Below the pieces are notes generated by a model. That model did not search any database, had not been told where the DNA came from, and worked only from the letters and a program-made list of their open reading frames with translations. The translations under genes and the position numbers were made by a program. A stretch of DNA of 64,000 nucleotides, taken from Acidicapsa acidisoli. Lineage in GTDB: Bacteria; Acidobacteriota; Terriglobia; Terriglobales; Acidobacteriaceae. Shown one piece after another: positions 16,709 to 26,600 of this stretch (position 1 is the stretch's first letter; each line of letters begins with the position of its first letter). The DNA is taken from the NCBI RefSeq assembly GCF_025685625.1, contig NZ_JAGSYI010000001.1, positions 868,001-932,000 of the forward strand, read 5' to 3'.

Positions 16709-17620
16709 ATGATTACTAAGTTAAAAACATTTTTCTTTTTTCTTTCGGTATTTTCCTTGCCGGTTCTTTGCGCGTCAACAAGTCTGGCGCAGAATGCTAA
16801 CCCTCCGGTTCGTCCAGGAACTCTGAATTACGTTGAGGGGTCCGCGACGCTCAGTGGCCACCCAATTTCGCTGCGCGCCACAGCCGCAGGCCCAAGAGAA
16901 GTGGCGGCCGGCAACACGCTCGCTACGGATAACGGCAAGGTTGAGATGTTGCTGACGCCGGGTGTATTTTTTCGCCTGGACGACTTCAGCTCGGCAAGAA
17001 TGGTCTCGCCAGATCTAATCAATACCGTTGTGCAACTGGATAGTGGCCGGGCTTCCGTCGAGGTCGATCAGCTCTTCCCGCAGAACAACATTCAGATCGT
17101 GGTGAACGGCACCCCGACGCAAATCCTCAAGCCCGGCTTTTATGAGTTCGACGCGGACCGGGGAGCGGTGCGGGTCTTTGAAGGCAAAGCCGCCGTTCTC
17201 AGCCACGAAAACCAGCGGATTACCGTCGGCGGGCATCACGAGTTCGCCTTTGAAGCGTCGGCTCACTTCAAGCCCGCCAGCTTCGATACGCATATCACTA
17301 ACGACGAACTCTACAACTGGAGCAGTCTGCGATCGGAATATCTGGCCGAGGCGAACACACAGATCGCGGGCGAATATGGATATGACGGCTTCGCCCCGGG
17401 CTGGTACTGGGATCCGTACTTCGACGGATATACCTTCATCGGATTGGATCCATTCTGGAGTCCCTTCGGCTGGGGATTCTACGGCCGAGGATTTTATGGG
17501 CGCGGCTTCTATGGTGGCGGCTATGGGGGCTACCGAGGCGGAGGCTACGGCGGTTTCCACGGTGGTGGCTACGGTGGCGGAGGCTTCCATGGCGGTGGTG
17601 GCGGCGGTGGTCACCGCTAA
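16709..17620 (+). CDS. Exported FecR-domain protein with glycine-rich tail
   Basis: A 303-residue protein with a signal peptide (KLKTFFFFLSVFSLPVLC ... SLAQ). The middle resembles the FecR domain: VEGSATLSGHPI, GNTLATDNGKVEMLLTPGVFFRL and VRVFEGKAAV. Next comes a Trp/Tyr/Phe-rich segment (WYWDPYFDGYTFIGLDPFW). The last 55 residues are repeats of Gly with Tyr, Phe, His and Arg (GGGYGGFHGGG). A surface or matrix role is possible; no FecI/FecA partner is adjacent. ATG 16709 has GAGG 7 bases upstream. Confidence 0.8.
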   Translation: MITKLKTFFFFLSVFSLPVLCASTSLAQNANPPVRPGTLNYVEGSATLSGHPISLRATAAGPREVAAGNTLATDNGKVEMLLTPGVFFRLDDFSSARMVSPDLINTVVQLDSGRASVEVDQLFPQNNIQIVVNGTPTQILKPGFYEFDADRGAVRVFEGKAAVLSHENQRITVGGHHEFAFEASAHFKPASFDTHITNDELYNWSSLRSEYLAEANTQIAGEYGYDGFAPGWYWDPYFDGYTFIGLDPFWSPFGWGFYGRGFYGRGFYGGGYGGYRGGGYGGFHGGGYGGGGFHGGGGGGGHR

Positions 17621-17657
17621 ACTGTCCTTCCCGTTTACCTTTTCCTTATCCCGCGGC

Positions 17658-17747
17658 GGAGCGCCAAGCGCTCCTGCCGAGTGACAATAAACTTTTCATC
17701 TTTAAACCTCCTTCGGCGCTCATGGAGATTCTCCGTGAGCGCCGAAG
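17658..17747. terminator. Two hairpins between convergent genes
   Basis: GGAGCGC/GCGCTCC with a CAA loop at 17658-17674, and a long stem at 17711-17747 (12-bp perfect arms CTTCGGCGCTCA / TGAGCGCCGAAG, continued by GGAG/CTCC inside). They lie between the FecR-domain gene and the convergent PPOX gene. No T-run follows either, so the terminator role is inferred from position. Confidence 0.5.
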
Positions 17748-17814
17748 CTGCAATTGCGGCGAATGCGCGAAAAACAACAAAGATCTTCGCGAGACCTGTT
17801 CCGGCTGTCGCGAG

Positions 17815-18513
17815 TCACGATCTCTTTGCGATAGAGTCCATGCTCCTCAGTTCGTCGGTATCAGAGCGAAACGCACCGAGCAGACTGCGTACACTGGCGG
17901 GTACGCCGATTCCTTCCGGCGATCCAGGGTCCGGTATGGGCGATTGCGGCAGCACCGGAAGCGGCAGGATACCCGCCCATACGGGCAGCGCGTAGTCCGC
18001 TTCGTCATCGATCGGGTGACCCGTTCGAATTTTGGCTGACGCTTCTTCGATCGAGAACTCCAGCACTTCGGTGGCCTTCAGTTCTTTTTCGGAGGGAGAG
18101 CGCACTTCATCCCAGCGACCGGCGAGGATGTGTTCGGAGATGATGCGCAACGCCTCGGTCTTCCGAGCTGCATCCTGGATCATGCGGGCATGTCCGAAGG
18201 CAACTACCGATCGGTAATTCATCGAGTGGTGAAAGGCTGAGCGTGCGAGCACAAGCGCATCCACGATCGTTACGGCTATGCAAGCAGGCACGCCGGTTTG
18301 CAGCTCACGCAACATGCGACTAGCAGGCGAACCGTGCAGGTAAAGCTTGTCAGCGTTGCGTCCGTAGATTGTCGGAATAACAAATGGCTGCTGGTTGACG
18401 GTAAAGCCGGCATGTGCCACGAACGCGGCATCGAGAATCGAATGGATCGTTTCTGTGTCGTATGCTGCGCGTTTGGGGACCCGCTTGATGCGAGAGCGTC
18501 CGGTGATGTTCAT
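17815..18513 (-). CDS. PPOX-family FMN-binding protein (NimA-like)
   Basis: A 232-residue cytoplasmic protein of the pyridoxamine 5'-phosphate oxidase-like split-barrel superfamily. RVPKRAAYDTETIHSILDAA and VIPTIYGRNADKLYLHGS match the FMN-binding subgroup that includes nitroimidazole-resistance proteins. A catalytic role cannot be fixed from sequence. ATG 18511-18513 overlaps the stop of the upstream gene as ATGA, so the two are translationally coupled. A divergent MocR-type regulator beyond that gene is a plausible controller. Confidence 0.85.
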   Translation of the reverse strand: MNITGRSRIKRVPKRAAYDTETIHSILDAAFVAHAGFTVNQQPFVIPTIYGRNADKLYLHGSPASRMLRELQTGVPACIAVTIVDALVLARSAFHHSMNYRSVVAFGHARMIQDAARKTEALRIISEHILAGRWDEVRSPSEKELKATEVLEFSIEEASAKIRTGHPIDDEADYALPVWAGILPLPVLPQSPIPDPGSPEGIGVPASVRSLLGAFRSDTDELRSMDSIAKRS

Positions 18514-19130
18514 TCTTTCGCCCTGGTCTGGTCCGTGATCCAATTCACTTCCCACGTTTTGCCGCCGTCCTCGGAAAAGGCCTGTTCGAAGTGAGCCGAA
18601 TTCGGTGTGATCTGTGACCATTGATAGCGAACGAAGATCTGGCGGCCATTGAAGGCTTCCTGGTCATAGAATTCACCGATGCCGTTCTTGAACTCGCCAG
18701 TTGTCGCCGGCAACGAGAGCTCGCCGGTCCTTCCGTTGGCCCAGTAGAGGCTCCATTGCCGCGACTCGGGGTTGTAAAGGCGAAGCGTCAAGCCCTCGAC
18801 GTGGCCTGCGGGTCCATCGGTCTCAAACTCTTCGATATTTGCTCGACCGTTCCAGAGTTTGCGTGTCACAGAGGTTCCGTCATACTCAATCCACTGCGAT
18901 GAACCGGACAGGGGATGCAGCATGCGCCTGAGGTGGATCTTCCAGGCCCCGATCTCGAAGTCGAAGTCATGCTGGCCACCGTGTTGTTCGGTGACGCTGC
19001 CGGGCGCGGACTTCGGTTCAACCTGGCCGGCTTGCTGTGCGTGGGTCTTAACTGCGAGAGCCAAGGCTGCCACGAGCACGAGCGCGCCAACGCTCAATCG
19101 GCGATTGCTAACTGTTCTCTGACGTTTCAA
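18510..19130 (-). CDS. Secreted DUF1579-like (lipocalin-type) protein
   Basis: A 206-residue exported protein: signal segment RLSVGALVLVAALALAVKTHAQ, then HDFDFEIGAWKIHLRRM, a motif of the DUF1579/lipocalin-like group. The rest alternates short beta strands with aromatic residues (RLYNPESRQWSLYWANGR). Function unknown. TTG at 19128-19130 is the start, with GGAGGAG upstream. The stop overlaps the next gene's ATG by four bases, and the promoter is shared divergently with the MocR gene at 19218. Confidence 0.75.
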   Translation of the reverse strand: MKRQRTVSNRRLSVGALVLVAALALAVKTHAQQAGQVEPKSAPGSVTEQHGGQHDFDFEIGAWKIHLRRMLHPLSGSSQWIEYDGTSVTRKLWNGRANIEEFETDGPAGHVEGLTLRLYNPESRQWSLYWANGRTGELSLPATTGEFKNGIGEFYDQEAFNGRQIFVRYQWSQITPNSAHFEQAFSEDGGKTWEVNWITDQTRAKE

Positions 19131-19217
19131 TGTCGATCTCCTCCTGCACCGGACGAATCGTCACGGCACATCTACGATCTTGGAGAATCATGTGGTAATG
19201 TCAAAGAGCCACTTTCT

Positions 19218-20705
19218 ATGGATTTCGTAATACCAATTCTGCGAGACTCGGGACCTATCTTTCGGCAGATTTACGCCGCGCTCCGCGACGCAGTGCTCGC
19301 CGGCAAGCTACCCCAGGGAGAGCGTCTGCCATCAACTCGCGAGTTGGCCGAACATCTTCATGTTTCGCGCACCGTGGTATTGCTTGCCTACGATCAACTG
19401 CTCGCGGAGGGATATGTGTCCGGGCGGCGCGGTTCGGGAACGTTCGTGGCCGGCGATCTCAATCTAACGATGATGAAGGAGCATACGGTTTCTGCGCAGA
19501 TTCGCTTGTCCCGCTACGGGAGGCGGGCGGCGGATGCCTCATCGCATATCTCATTTCCGCAGCGACGTGAACGTCCTCTGCGTTACGACTTTGCATACGG
19601 CCGTAGCAATATCGATCTGTTTCCATTCGAGGCATGGCGGCGTATGCTGCTGCGCACCGCGCGTAAGGCCCCTGTGCGCGAATTGGACTATGGCGCGGCC
19701 GCAGGTTCTCCGGAGTTACAGGAAGCGATCGCGTCGCATGTGAAGCGGTCACGGGGAGTGGTGTGCGACCCATCGCAGGTCCTGATCGTGAACGGATCGC
19801 AGCAGGCGCTGGACCTCATTGCTCGCGTGCTGGTCGAGCCCAACGATGTGATTGGTTTGGAAGAGCCTGGATATCAGGGCACTCGCGAGGTCTTTCGCGT
19901 TGCAGGCGCCCGTCTGCATGGAATACCGGTAGACCATGACGGGATCGTTCCGGAGAAGATTACGCCCGGAGCGCGCATGGTCCTGGTTACACCATCGCAT
20001 CAGTTCCCAACAGGTGCAGTCCTGTCGCTTTCGCGGCGACTGGCGCTTTTGGATTGGGCAAAGCGCAAGCGAGCTGTCATCGTCGAAGACGACTATGATG
20101 GCGAATTCCGATATGGAGGCCAAGCCCTCGAATCACTGCAAGGTCTGGACAGGGAGGGACGCGTTATCTACATAGGAACGTTCTCACGTACTGTGTTTCC
20201 GTCCTTGCGCATCGGATACATGATCGCTCCGGTAACACTTGTATCGGCTTTCACCGCGGCTAAATGGCTGTGCGATCGACACACATCGATGTTGGAGCAA
20301 CAGACGCTCTCGGAGTTCATTGCGGGCGGGATGTACGAACGGTATTTAAGGCGCGTTCGACGGAGTAACACGGCACGTCGCGATGCGCTCCTCGAATCCA
20401 TCGACACGGTCCTCGGAAACGATGTGGAAGTGACGGGCCAGGGCGCAGGCGCGCATGTTGTTCTATGGCCACGCGCCGATGTGAACGAAAGAATCGTCAT
20501 TGAGCGAGCGGAAGGCTGCGGCGTGGGCATTTATGGCCTGTCGGGCTACTATCTCGGAAAACGCACACGCCCCGGAATCATTCTTGGATATGCGCGCTTA
20601 AGTGAATCAGAGATTCGTGAAGGCATTCGTCGACTGCATGCTATTTTCCGGCCAGATGGGACGATGCGGAGATCGAGATCGTCGCGGAAGCCGATCACAC
20701 GATGA
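19218..20705 (+). CDS. MocR/PdxR-type regulator lacking the PLP lysine
   Basis: A 495-residue fusion of a GntR winged helix (about 8-78: PIFRQIYAALRDAVLAGKLP, LPSTRELAEHLHVSRTVV) and a fold-type I aminotransferase domain (about 110-480). Domain landmarks include VNGSQQALDLIARVL, GLEEPGYQG, VTPSHQFPTGAVLS and EDDYDGEFRY. The PLP Schiff-base lysine expected in GTFSK is Arg324 (GTFSRTVFPSLR; codon CGT 20187-20189), so ordinary aldimine formation should be lost. The frame is open from 18915, but ATG 19218 begins the HTH. It diverges from the 18510-19130/PPOX operon, its likely target, as is typical for MocR genes. Confidence 0.88.
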   Translation: MDFVIPILRDSGPIFRQIYAALRDAVLAGKLPQGERLPSTRELAEHLHVSRTVVLLAYDQLLAEGYVSGRRGSGTFVAGDLNLTMMKEHTVSAQIRLSRYGRRAADASSHISFPQRRERPLRYDFAYGRSNIDLFPFEAWRRMLLRTARKAPVRELDYGAAAGSPELQEAIASHVKRSRGVVCDPSQVLIVNGSQQALDLIARVLVEPNDVIGLEEPGYQGTREVFRVAGARLHGIPVDHDGIVPEKITPGARMVLVTPSHQFPTGAVLSLSRRLALLDWAKRKRAVIVEDDYDGEFRYGGQALESLQGLDREGRVIYIGTFSRTVFPSLRIGYMIAPVTLVSAFTAAKWLCDRHTSMLEQQTLSEFIAGGMYERYLRRVRRSNTARRDALLESIDTVLGNDVEVTGQGAGAHVVLWPRADVNERIVIERAEGCGVGIYGLSGYYLGKRTRPGIILGYARLSESEIREGIRRLHAIFRPDGTMRRSRSSRKPITR

Positions 20706-20855
20706 TGCCGGCGGTGAGTTCCAAGAAGCAAATCTACTCGATGCTCTTTCCCGAAGGGCCACCTCTTCCTGCCTGGCACAGGGTGTCTTGAATACAAGGA
20801 ATACTGGAGACGAGTTTCTCTTCTTACCGACGTCCGAGTGGGGCCGAATCAGTTG

Positions 20856-22334
20856 TCAATTGACCAGCACGGAGCGTAGTTGACGAACGGCCCGTGGTAT
20901 CTCGTTCGTCGTTGTACTCCCAAAACCCAGGATGAAACCTTGACGAACCCGCCGGCCAAAGTAAGAAGGAGACAATGGGAACAGCCACAGCTTGTTCTGG
21001 GCCGCTCTCGCCGCGATCTCTCGATCGCGAAGCCCATTTGCCAATGTGACCGTCAAGTGCATACCGGCCTCGCTTCCGTGTACTTCCAGGAGATCGCTGC
21101 ATTCGTTCCGAAGGCTTTCGGTAAGCACTTTTCGCCGTTCGCTATATAGTTGCCGCATTTTTCGGATATGCCGGCCAAAGTGTCCCATGTTCATAAAGTC
21201 TGCAAGCACTTCCTGATAAAGATAAGGTGGAAAAATGTCCATGGCAAAGCGGACTGCAACGAAGCGCTCCACAAGGTCAGGCGGAATCACGATATATCCG
21301 ATTCGCATTGAAGGAAACAGGACCTTACTGAATGTCCCTATATAGATCACGCGAGAATTCGCATCCAATCCCTGCAATGACGCGATGGGCTGACTGTCAT
21401 AGCGATACTCGCTGTCATAGTCATCCTCAATGACCCAGGCTCCCGAACTCTGCGCCCAATTGAGAAGCTGAAGTCGCCGCGAGGCGCTCATTGTCGAACC
21501 AAGCGGATATTGATGGGAGGGAGTTACAAAGACGGCACGCGCCTTGTGATATAGCTCAAGCCCTGCCGACACATTCAGGCCTTCGCTGTCCACGGGAACT
21601 GGTATGAGGCGGCAGCCCGCCGCTATGAGTACCGTTCGCTCCAGACTGTATCCGGGCTCCTCGACCCACACGGCACTACCCTGGTCGAGAAGAACGCGTG
21701 CGGTGATATCCAGCGCCTGCTGGGAACCGGAAACAATCATGATCTGATTTGGCTCGCACTTAACTGCTCGGGCAGTGCGGAGATAGTTGCAGATAGCGTC
21801 ACGAAACCGTTCGGAACCAAGTGGGTCGATGTGATGAAGGATGTTGGCACGGGGATTTTTGCTGTGGTGAGTTACAAGGCCAGACCAAATCTGAAACGGG
21901 AACTGATCAATTGCCGGCTGGTGCACACCAAACGCGCCGTAGCCACGCGTCGTTGCACTGCTGTCGAAGCCGGGGAAGAGCAAGGAGCGGCGTGCTATCG
22001 GCCGCGGCCCGGAATGAGTTTGAGCCGGTATAACGACGGGCTTTTGCACTGACATCAATTGCTCTGGCAAAGAGCTGGACACATAAGTCCCTGCACATGC
22101 CCGGCTCTCAAAATACCCTTCGGCCAGAAGCTGAGCATATGCATTGAGGACAGGGAAACGAGATACCTTGATTTCGAGTGCAAGCTCACGGCTTGATGGT
22201 ATCTGTTGTCCAGGACGAATGTCGCCCCGAAGGATTGCTGCACGGTATGCATCGTAGATCTGCTTGTGCAGTGGCGCGGCCGCTTTTCTATCAACGACGA
22301 TGATGGGCGATATTCCGGCACAGGGAGGTCTCAT
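20856..22334 (-). CDS. MocR/PdxR-type transcriptional regulator
   Basis: A 492-residue GntR-aminotransferase fusion, paralogous to the gene it faces at 19218. The HTH part includes PLHKQIYDAYRAAILRGDIR and IPSSRELALEIKVSRFPVLN. The aminotransferase part includes VSGSQQALDITARVLL, VEEPGYSLERT, FVTPSHQYPLGSTMS and EDDYDSEYRY. Here the PLP lysine is present (GTFSKVLFPSMRIGY). It probably senses a vitamin B6 or amino-compound ligand. The start is uncertain: ATG 22332-22334 fits the family, the frame is open to 22496, and no good ribosome site is visible. Confidence 0.87.
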   Translation of the reverse strand: MRPPCAGISPIIVVDRKAAAPLHKQIYDAYRAAILRGDIRPGQQIPSSRELALEIKVSRFPVLNAYAQLLAEGYFESRACAGTYVSSSLPEQLMSVQKPVVIPAQTHSGPRPIARRSLLFPGFDSSATTRGYGAFGVHQPAIDQFPFQIWSGLVTHHSKNPRANILHHIDPLGSERFRDAICNYLRTARAVKCEPNQIMIVSGSQQALDITARVLLDQGSAVWVEEPGYSLERTVLIAAGCRLIPVPVDSEGLNVSAGLELYHKARAVFVTPSHQYPLGSTMSASRRLQLLNWAQSSGAWVIEDDYDSEYRYDSQPIASLQGLDANSRVIYIGTFSKVLFPSMRIGYIVIPPDLVERFVAVRFAMDIFPPYLYQEVLADFMNMGHFGRHIRKMRQLYSERRKVLTESLRNECSDLLEVHGSEAGMHLTVTLANGLRDREIAARAAQNKLWLFPLSPSYFGRRVRQGFILGFGSTTTNEIPRAVRQLRSVLVN

Positions 22335-22754
22335 AGTTACATTATTCTGGCTATTACAATATACGCTCATCTGGATATGGTTACTGACCAGACGCCGCCG
22401 GATACTGGATAAGTCAAAAGCTTCATGACCATAGACGCAGACAAAACCAGAGTCGCCTGCGACCTGAGTATATTCGTGAAGATTGTCGTGCTTCACCTAG
22501 TGAAGATTGATCGAATCATTGATTGAATTAGGGCCAAAATGCCACAAGTTATTTCGATGGCGGATAGCTATTGCTGTTCCAAAATTTGATGCATGCGCCC
22601 AGCGTTTTGTATTTCTTGCAGCGACGGGTTCTTACCTTCCTAACCTGTCGCTCTTTTTTTTGGGGGGGGCGCGAATTCGCGAACCTATGGGTAAACATTG
22701 TCCATCAGCCATGTGCAGTTGTTTAGAGGCAACTTGTTGCGGCATGTACCAGCC
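22335..22754. other. Intergenic region with an orphan rightward terminator
   Basis: Upstream region of the second MocR gene and downstream of the DUF1223 gene. No credible protein gene was found. It contains a strong rightward intrinsic terminator (22621-22661), then eight G residues and the palindrome CGCGAATTCGCG (22670-22681). Confidence 0.55.
22621..22661 (+). terminator. Intrinsic terminator without an assigned gene
   Basis: Arms GCGACGGGTT (22621-22630) and AACCTGTCGC (22642-22651) pair over 10 bp with one G-U, then TC and eight T residues (22654-22661). Both flanking genes run leftward, so it must end an unseen rightward transcript. Confidence 0.75.
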
Positions 22755-23540
22755 TTACTGGCGCGTGGGACTGCTTTCATGCAGCGCGGCCCCAAGCACA
22801 ACTCCGAGATTAGGCTCCTGCACGAAAACGACCAACCTGAGATTTCCGGGATCGATGCCCGGTTTCAGATTTGCTTGAAAATCTTTGCTGAAGGGTCTTC
22901 CCTTCTCCAGTTTGCCTACTTTGATCAGTTCTTGCGCAACGGCTACATGTGTGAGCCGATGGCCACCGTTTTCTCCATGCAATACCTGAGACTCCGCGTG
23001 ATCGAGCGCAAGTGCCGCATAGATATCTGCATTGCGTTTTTGTGACGTTCCATCAACCTCTATATGAGCTCGGAGAACAGCCGGTGCGCTCCCGTCAACT
23101 GTCATTGCGCTGATTGTTACAGGAACCTGCGGAGCCTTCACCGCATTCAGCAGCACCTGGCTCACCTGCTGTGAGTCACTCAATTTCAATACACTTGTTC
23201 CGTCGACGATCACTTGCGGCGTGTACGGGGAATTCAGTCCGAGGGCGCGAACATAGCCGTTCTGACGATCTGTGAACAATTGTGAGGAGTACGGGTCTTT
23301 CCAGCCGTCATGATTCCAGTAGTCTACGTGCTCGCTGAGTACGATCGCCTGCGCTCCTGCAATGGGTTGAGTCGAGTCAAGTTTCTGCAACCAGATATCC
23401 GCAGGAGGGCAACTGGAGCAACCTTCTGAAGTAAACAATTCGACCAGAATCGGCTTTGCAGAGTTCGGTGCATCGAGGCCTTGCGTCAGTTCAGCACCGT
23501 TTATCCATGCGAGGATGGCGAGAAGGGCAAGCAGTTTCAT
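22755..23540 (-). CDS. Exported DUF1223 thioredoxin-like protein
   Basis: A 261-residue protein with a short signal peptide. The DUF1223 hallmark VELFTSEGCSSCPPAD carries a CxxC (Cys41, Cys44), followed by VLSEHVDYWNHDGWKDPYSS and TPQVIVDG, a thioredoxin-fold arrangement. The CxxC suggests periplasmic thiol redox activity; the family's role is not well defined. It lies 121 bases downstream of the Oar-type receptor gene, but an intrinsic terminator separates them. Confidence 0.88.
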   Translation of the reverse strand: MKLLALLAILAWINGAELTQGLDAPNSAKPILVELFTSEGCSSCPPADIWLQKLDSTQPIAGAQAIVLSEHVDYWNHDGWKDPYSSQLFTDRQNGYVRALGLNSPYTPQVIVDGTSVLKLSDSQQVSQVLLNAVKAPQVPVTISAMTVDGSAPAVLRAHIEVDGTSQKRNADIYAALALDHAESQVLHGENGGHRLTHVAVAQELIKVGKLEKGRPFSKDFQANLKPGIDPGNLRLVVFVQEPNLGVVLGAALHESSPTRQ

Positions 23541-23602
23541 GGTTCATTCACCGTTGATGCGTTGTTGATTTCCGCGTCTCTGGCAGATGCATCCTTAACG
23601 AG

Positions 23603-23642
23603 GAAAGAAAAATAAGACGCCGCTGGCGTTTCACCGGCGGCG
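23603..23642 (-). terminator. Intrinsic terminator of the TonB receptor gene
   Basis: On the minus strand a 9-bp GC-rich stem (23634-23642 with 23618-23626, one G-U type mismatch) is followed by TCTTATTTTTCTTT. It lies 20 bases after the receptor's stop. Confidence 0.78.
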
Positions 23643-23661
23643 CCCTATGGTTGCGATCAGA

Positions 23662-26600
23662 TTAGAACACGAACTTTCCGCCGAGTTCAAGGACACGCGG
23701 ATCCCAGGTGCTGGTGGCTGTTCCATAGTTGCTGCCACCCGTGCTGGTCCCGATGTTATTGAATTCAGTGTGATTGAAAGTGTTGAATGACTCTGCACGA
23801 AATTCGAAATGAGCGCGCTCGGTAACCGCGAATGACTTGTAGAGCGAGGTCGTGAAGTTGACTCGGCCAGGACCGACGAAAGTATCTCTTCTTCCGTCAC
23901 CAAAGCCCAGATTCGGACCGCCAAGGTAGCCCGGTGTGGGAGCTGCCTGAGGATCGGCCCCGCCGTCGGTTGCTGGAGTGCTGAACCAGTCGCCTACCTT
24001 GTGGTGATAATTGATCTTGCTCACAATGTTGGCACGGTTGGTGTAAGTTCCGCCCAGTGCGACGGGGTCTGTCACTCCCCCAAACCCGGCCGCGGCGGGA
24101 AGACCAGTCTCGGTGATAAACGTGCCGGCGATTTCCCATCCCCCGAGAACAGAGTGAACCAAACCGGGGCCCTTCGCGAAGATTGGAAGCTTGTAAATGT
24201 AGTTGGCCTGCAGTATCTGACGCCGGTCGTACCCGCTGCCCCCCTTATCGTACTTGAGGTTCCATGGGTTGCTGATCTGGGTAAGGTCCGTGTCGGTCAG
24301 ATCGATGTTGTGCGAGTAGGTGTAGTCCAACTCACCGCTGAGTCCCCATTTGTTCTGAGCGCGAAGGCCCGTCTGGAACCCGTTGTAGGTTGAGTTGGTT
24401 GTGTTCTCCTCCTGGAGGATGTTGCCAAAGCCTTGGTAACTGCGGAGAGCGTTGTTAAGGCCGTAAGTTAGATTTGGCGCGCTACCCAAGCTCAGACCGT
24501 TGTAGCCTACCGATGCTTCCCGGAGGACATTGGAAGTAGTGACAGGGAAATTGTTGAGTGGGAGATCGATATTCTGGTGCCAGGCAAGGTTACCAACATA
24601 CTGGACTACCCAGATCAGAGAAGGCGCCAATTCGTGCTGGACGCCCAGGCTAAACTGGGCTACTGCGGGAGCCTTATATGTGGTGGCCAGAGTCACCAGG
24701 CTGGCCGGCAGAATGGGCAGGTTCGTGACGCTCAGACAATTCGCCGGGTTGGCTGTCGTAGTCGCCGAGGTATACGAGCAGTGCGGATTGCTGTAGTAGA
24801 CGCTGCCTACGTTGGGCACGTACTCGTAGGGCAAGTTGTTGTTGGCAAGATCGTAAATATCGTTGCCCTGCATGCGCTCATAGAAGGTGCCAAAACCGCC
24901 GCGAAGAACGGTCTTCCCGGTCCCGGTGAGGTCGTAGGAAAATCCCACTCGTGGTTGCAGGGTGGCGTAGTCATTTGTAACCACGCCGTGTGGGACACCG
25001 TTGGTTCCGGGGACTACCATGCCGTTGAGATAGTACGGGGCGGCAAAGCCTGCCGGCGTGCTGACCCCCACGCTGGTGGGATCGATTGCATTGGTCGAAG
25101 TCCAGATTGGCGGCGTGTTGATGTATTGGCCAGGCTCGAAATTGGACAATTGGTTATTGCGCTCCCACGCATGTGGCAGTGCGTCGTAGCGAAGCCCGAG
25201 TTGCAGGCTCAACCGGGGAGTGACCTTCCAGTTGTCATTTACGTATGCCGAAGGTGTCTGGTTGACGTAGTGCCGAATGGACATGGACTGCGGTTGCGAA
25301 TAGCCCGTCGAAAGACCTAGCACGAGGCTCATGAACGGATCACCTGAGGTGCCGCCATTGCCGCTCCCTGTCTGGTTCTGGGTGAAACCGAAGTCTCCCG
25401 CTGCGTCGTTTTGCAGTTGCTGATTTTTGGTGTAGCGGTTGTAGCTGAAGCCGAACTTCATCGCGTGCTTGCCCCTGGTGTAGGAGAGATCGACCTTGGG
25501 CTCGTAGTCTTCCGCGGCGTTGTGCCACGGGCCATATCCGGTTTCTTCGTTGGTTCCGATACCTTTTCCGTTTAATCCGTTTCCGCTACCGCCGACGTTA
25601 CCGAGGCCTGGAAATTGCCCGGAACCGGAATTGGTGAAGAAGTTTGCGGTTGTCCAGCCGCTTGGAGCAAGGGCGTCAGATGAGTTGGTGATGTTGATGA
25701 TGTTGCCGTCGTAATTCATGGACGCTTCAACCAGCAGGCTAGGAGAGATTGCTGCGCTGACCTTGATCGCAGCACTGTTTGCGGGGTTGCTAAGCGTGCT
25801 ACTGATCGTGTTGTAAGATTCGGAGTTCCAGCCAAGGTCGGCATCGGGAAAACCCTGAGAGACGCTGTCATGGATATAGTGTCCGAGGATCTGCCATTTG
25901 TCATTGACCTTGTGATCGATGCGAACAATTTCCTCAGAGACCGTAATGGGATTGCTTTCCGATGAGATGCTGTTGTCGGTAGAGGCCTGGGCGACCTTCG
26001 GGATCAACGGCGACTGAAGGTAAAGGATCGCATTGCTGTCAAACAATGAGGAGGGGATGATCTGGTTAGGGAACGGCTGTCCTCGATAGCCTGACAGACC
26101 AGCTGCGGCCAACTTAGCCGCGAATGCCGGATCCGGGACCTGCGCTACAGTCGGCACAACAATGACCTGATTGGGCGCATATGCGGGCGCAATGTAATGC
26201 AGATCTGTCCCCGCAACCGGGCGATCCGCGTCTGGAATTGTCGGTTGAACATTTGGCTGGCTGCCCTGAATAATGCGGCGCCATTCCTGGTTGTAAAAGA
26301 AGAAGGTCTTTTGCTTGCTCTGGTTGTAAACATGTGGGATAAACAGCGGCCCTCCCGCATTGCCGCCAAAGATATTCTGCCGCAGCTTGGCAACAGGGGA
26401 ATGGGCGCCGTTGTATTTGTTGAAGAAGTTGTTGGCGTCGAAGTCGTCGTTTCGAACAAAGTCGTATGCTTCGCCGTGGAACTTCTCGGAGCCGCTCTTA
26501 AGAGCGAGGCTCATGGTTGCGCCGGAAGAGATGCCGTAGTCCGGAGGATAGTTGCTGGCCAGCACTTCAAACTGCGCAATCGCATCCATCGACGGCATGA

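Noticed and set aside
22670-22681. CGCGAATTCGCG palindrome as a protein-binding site
   Set aside because: It is a single, short, GC-rich palindrome with an internal EcoRI site; no second copy or context supports function.
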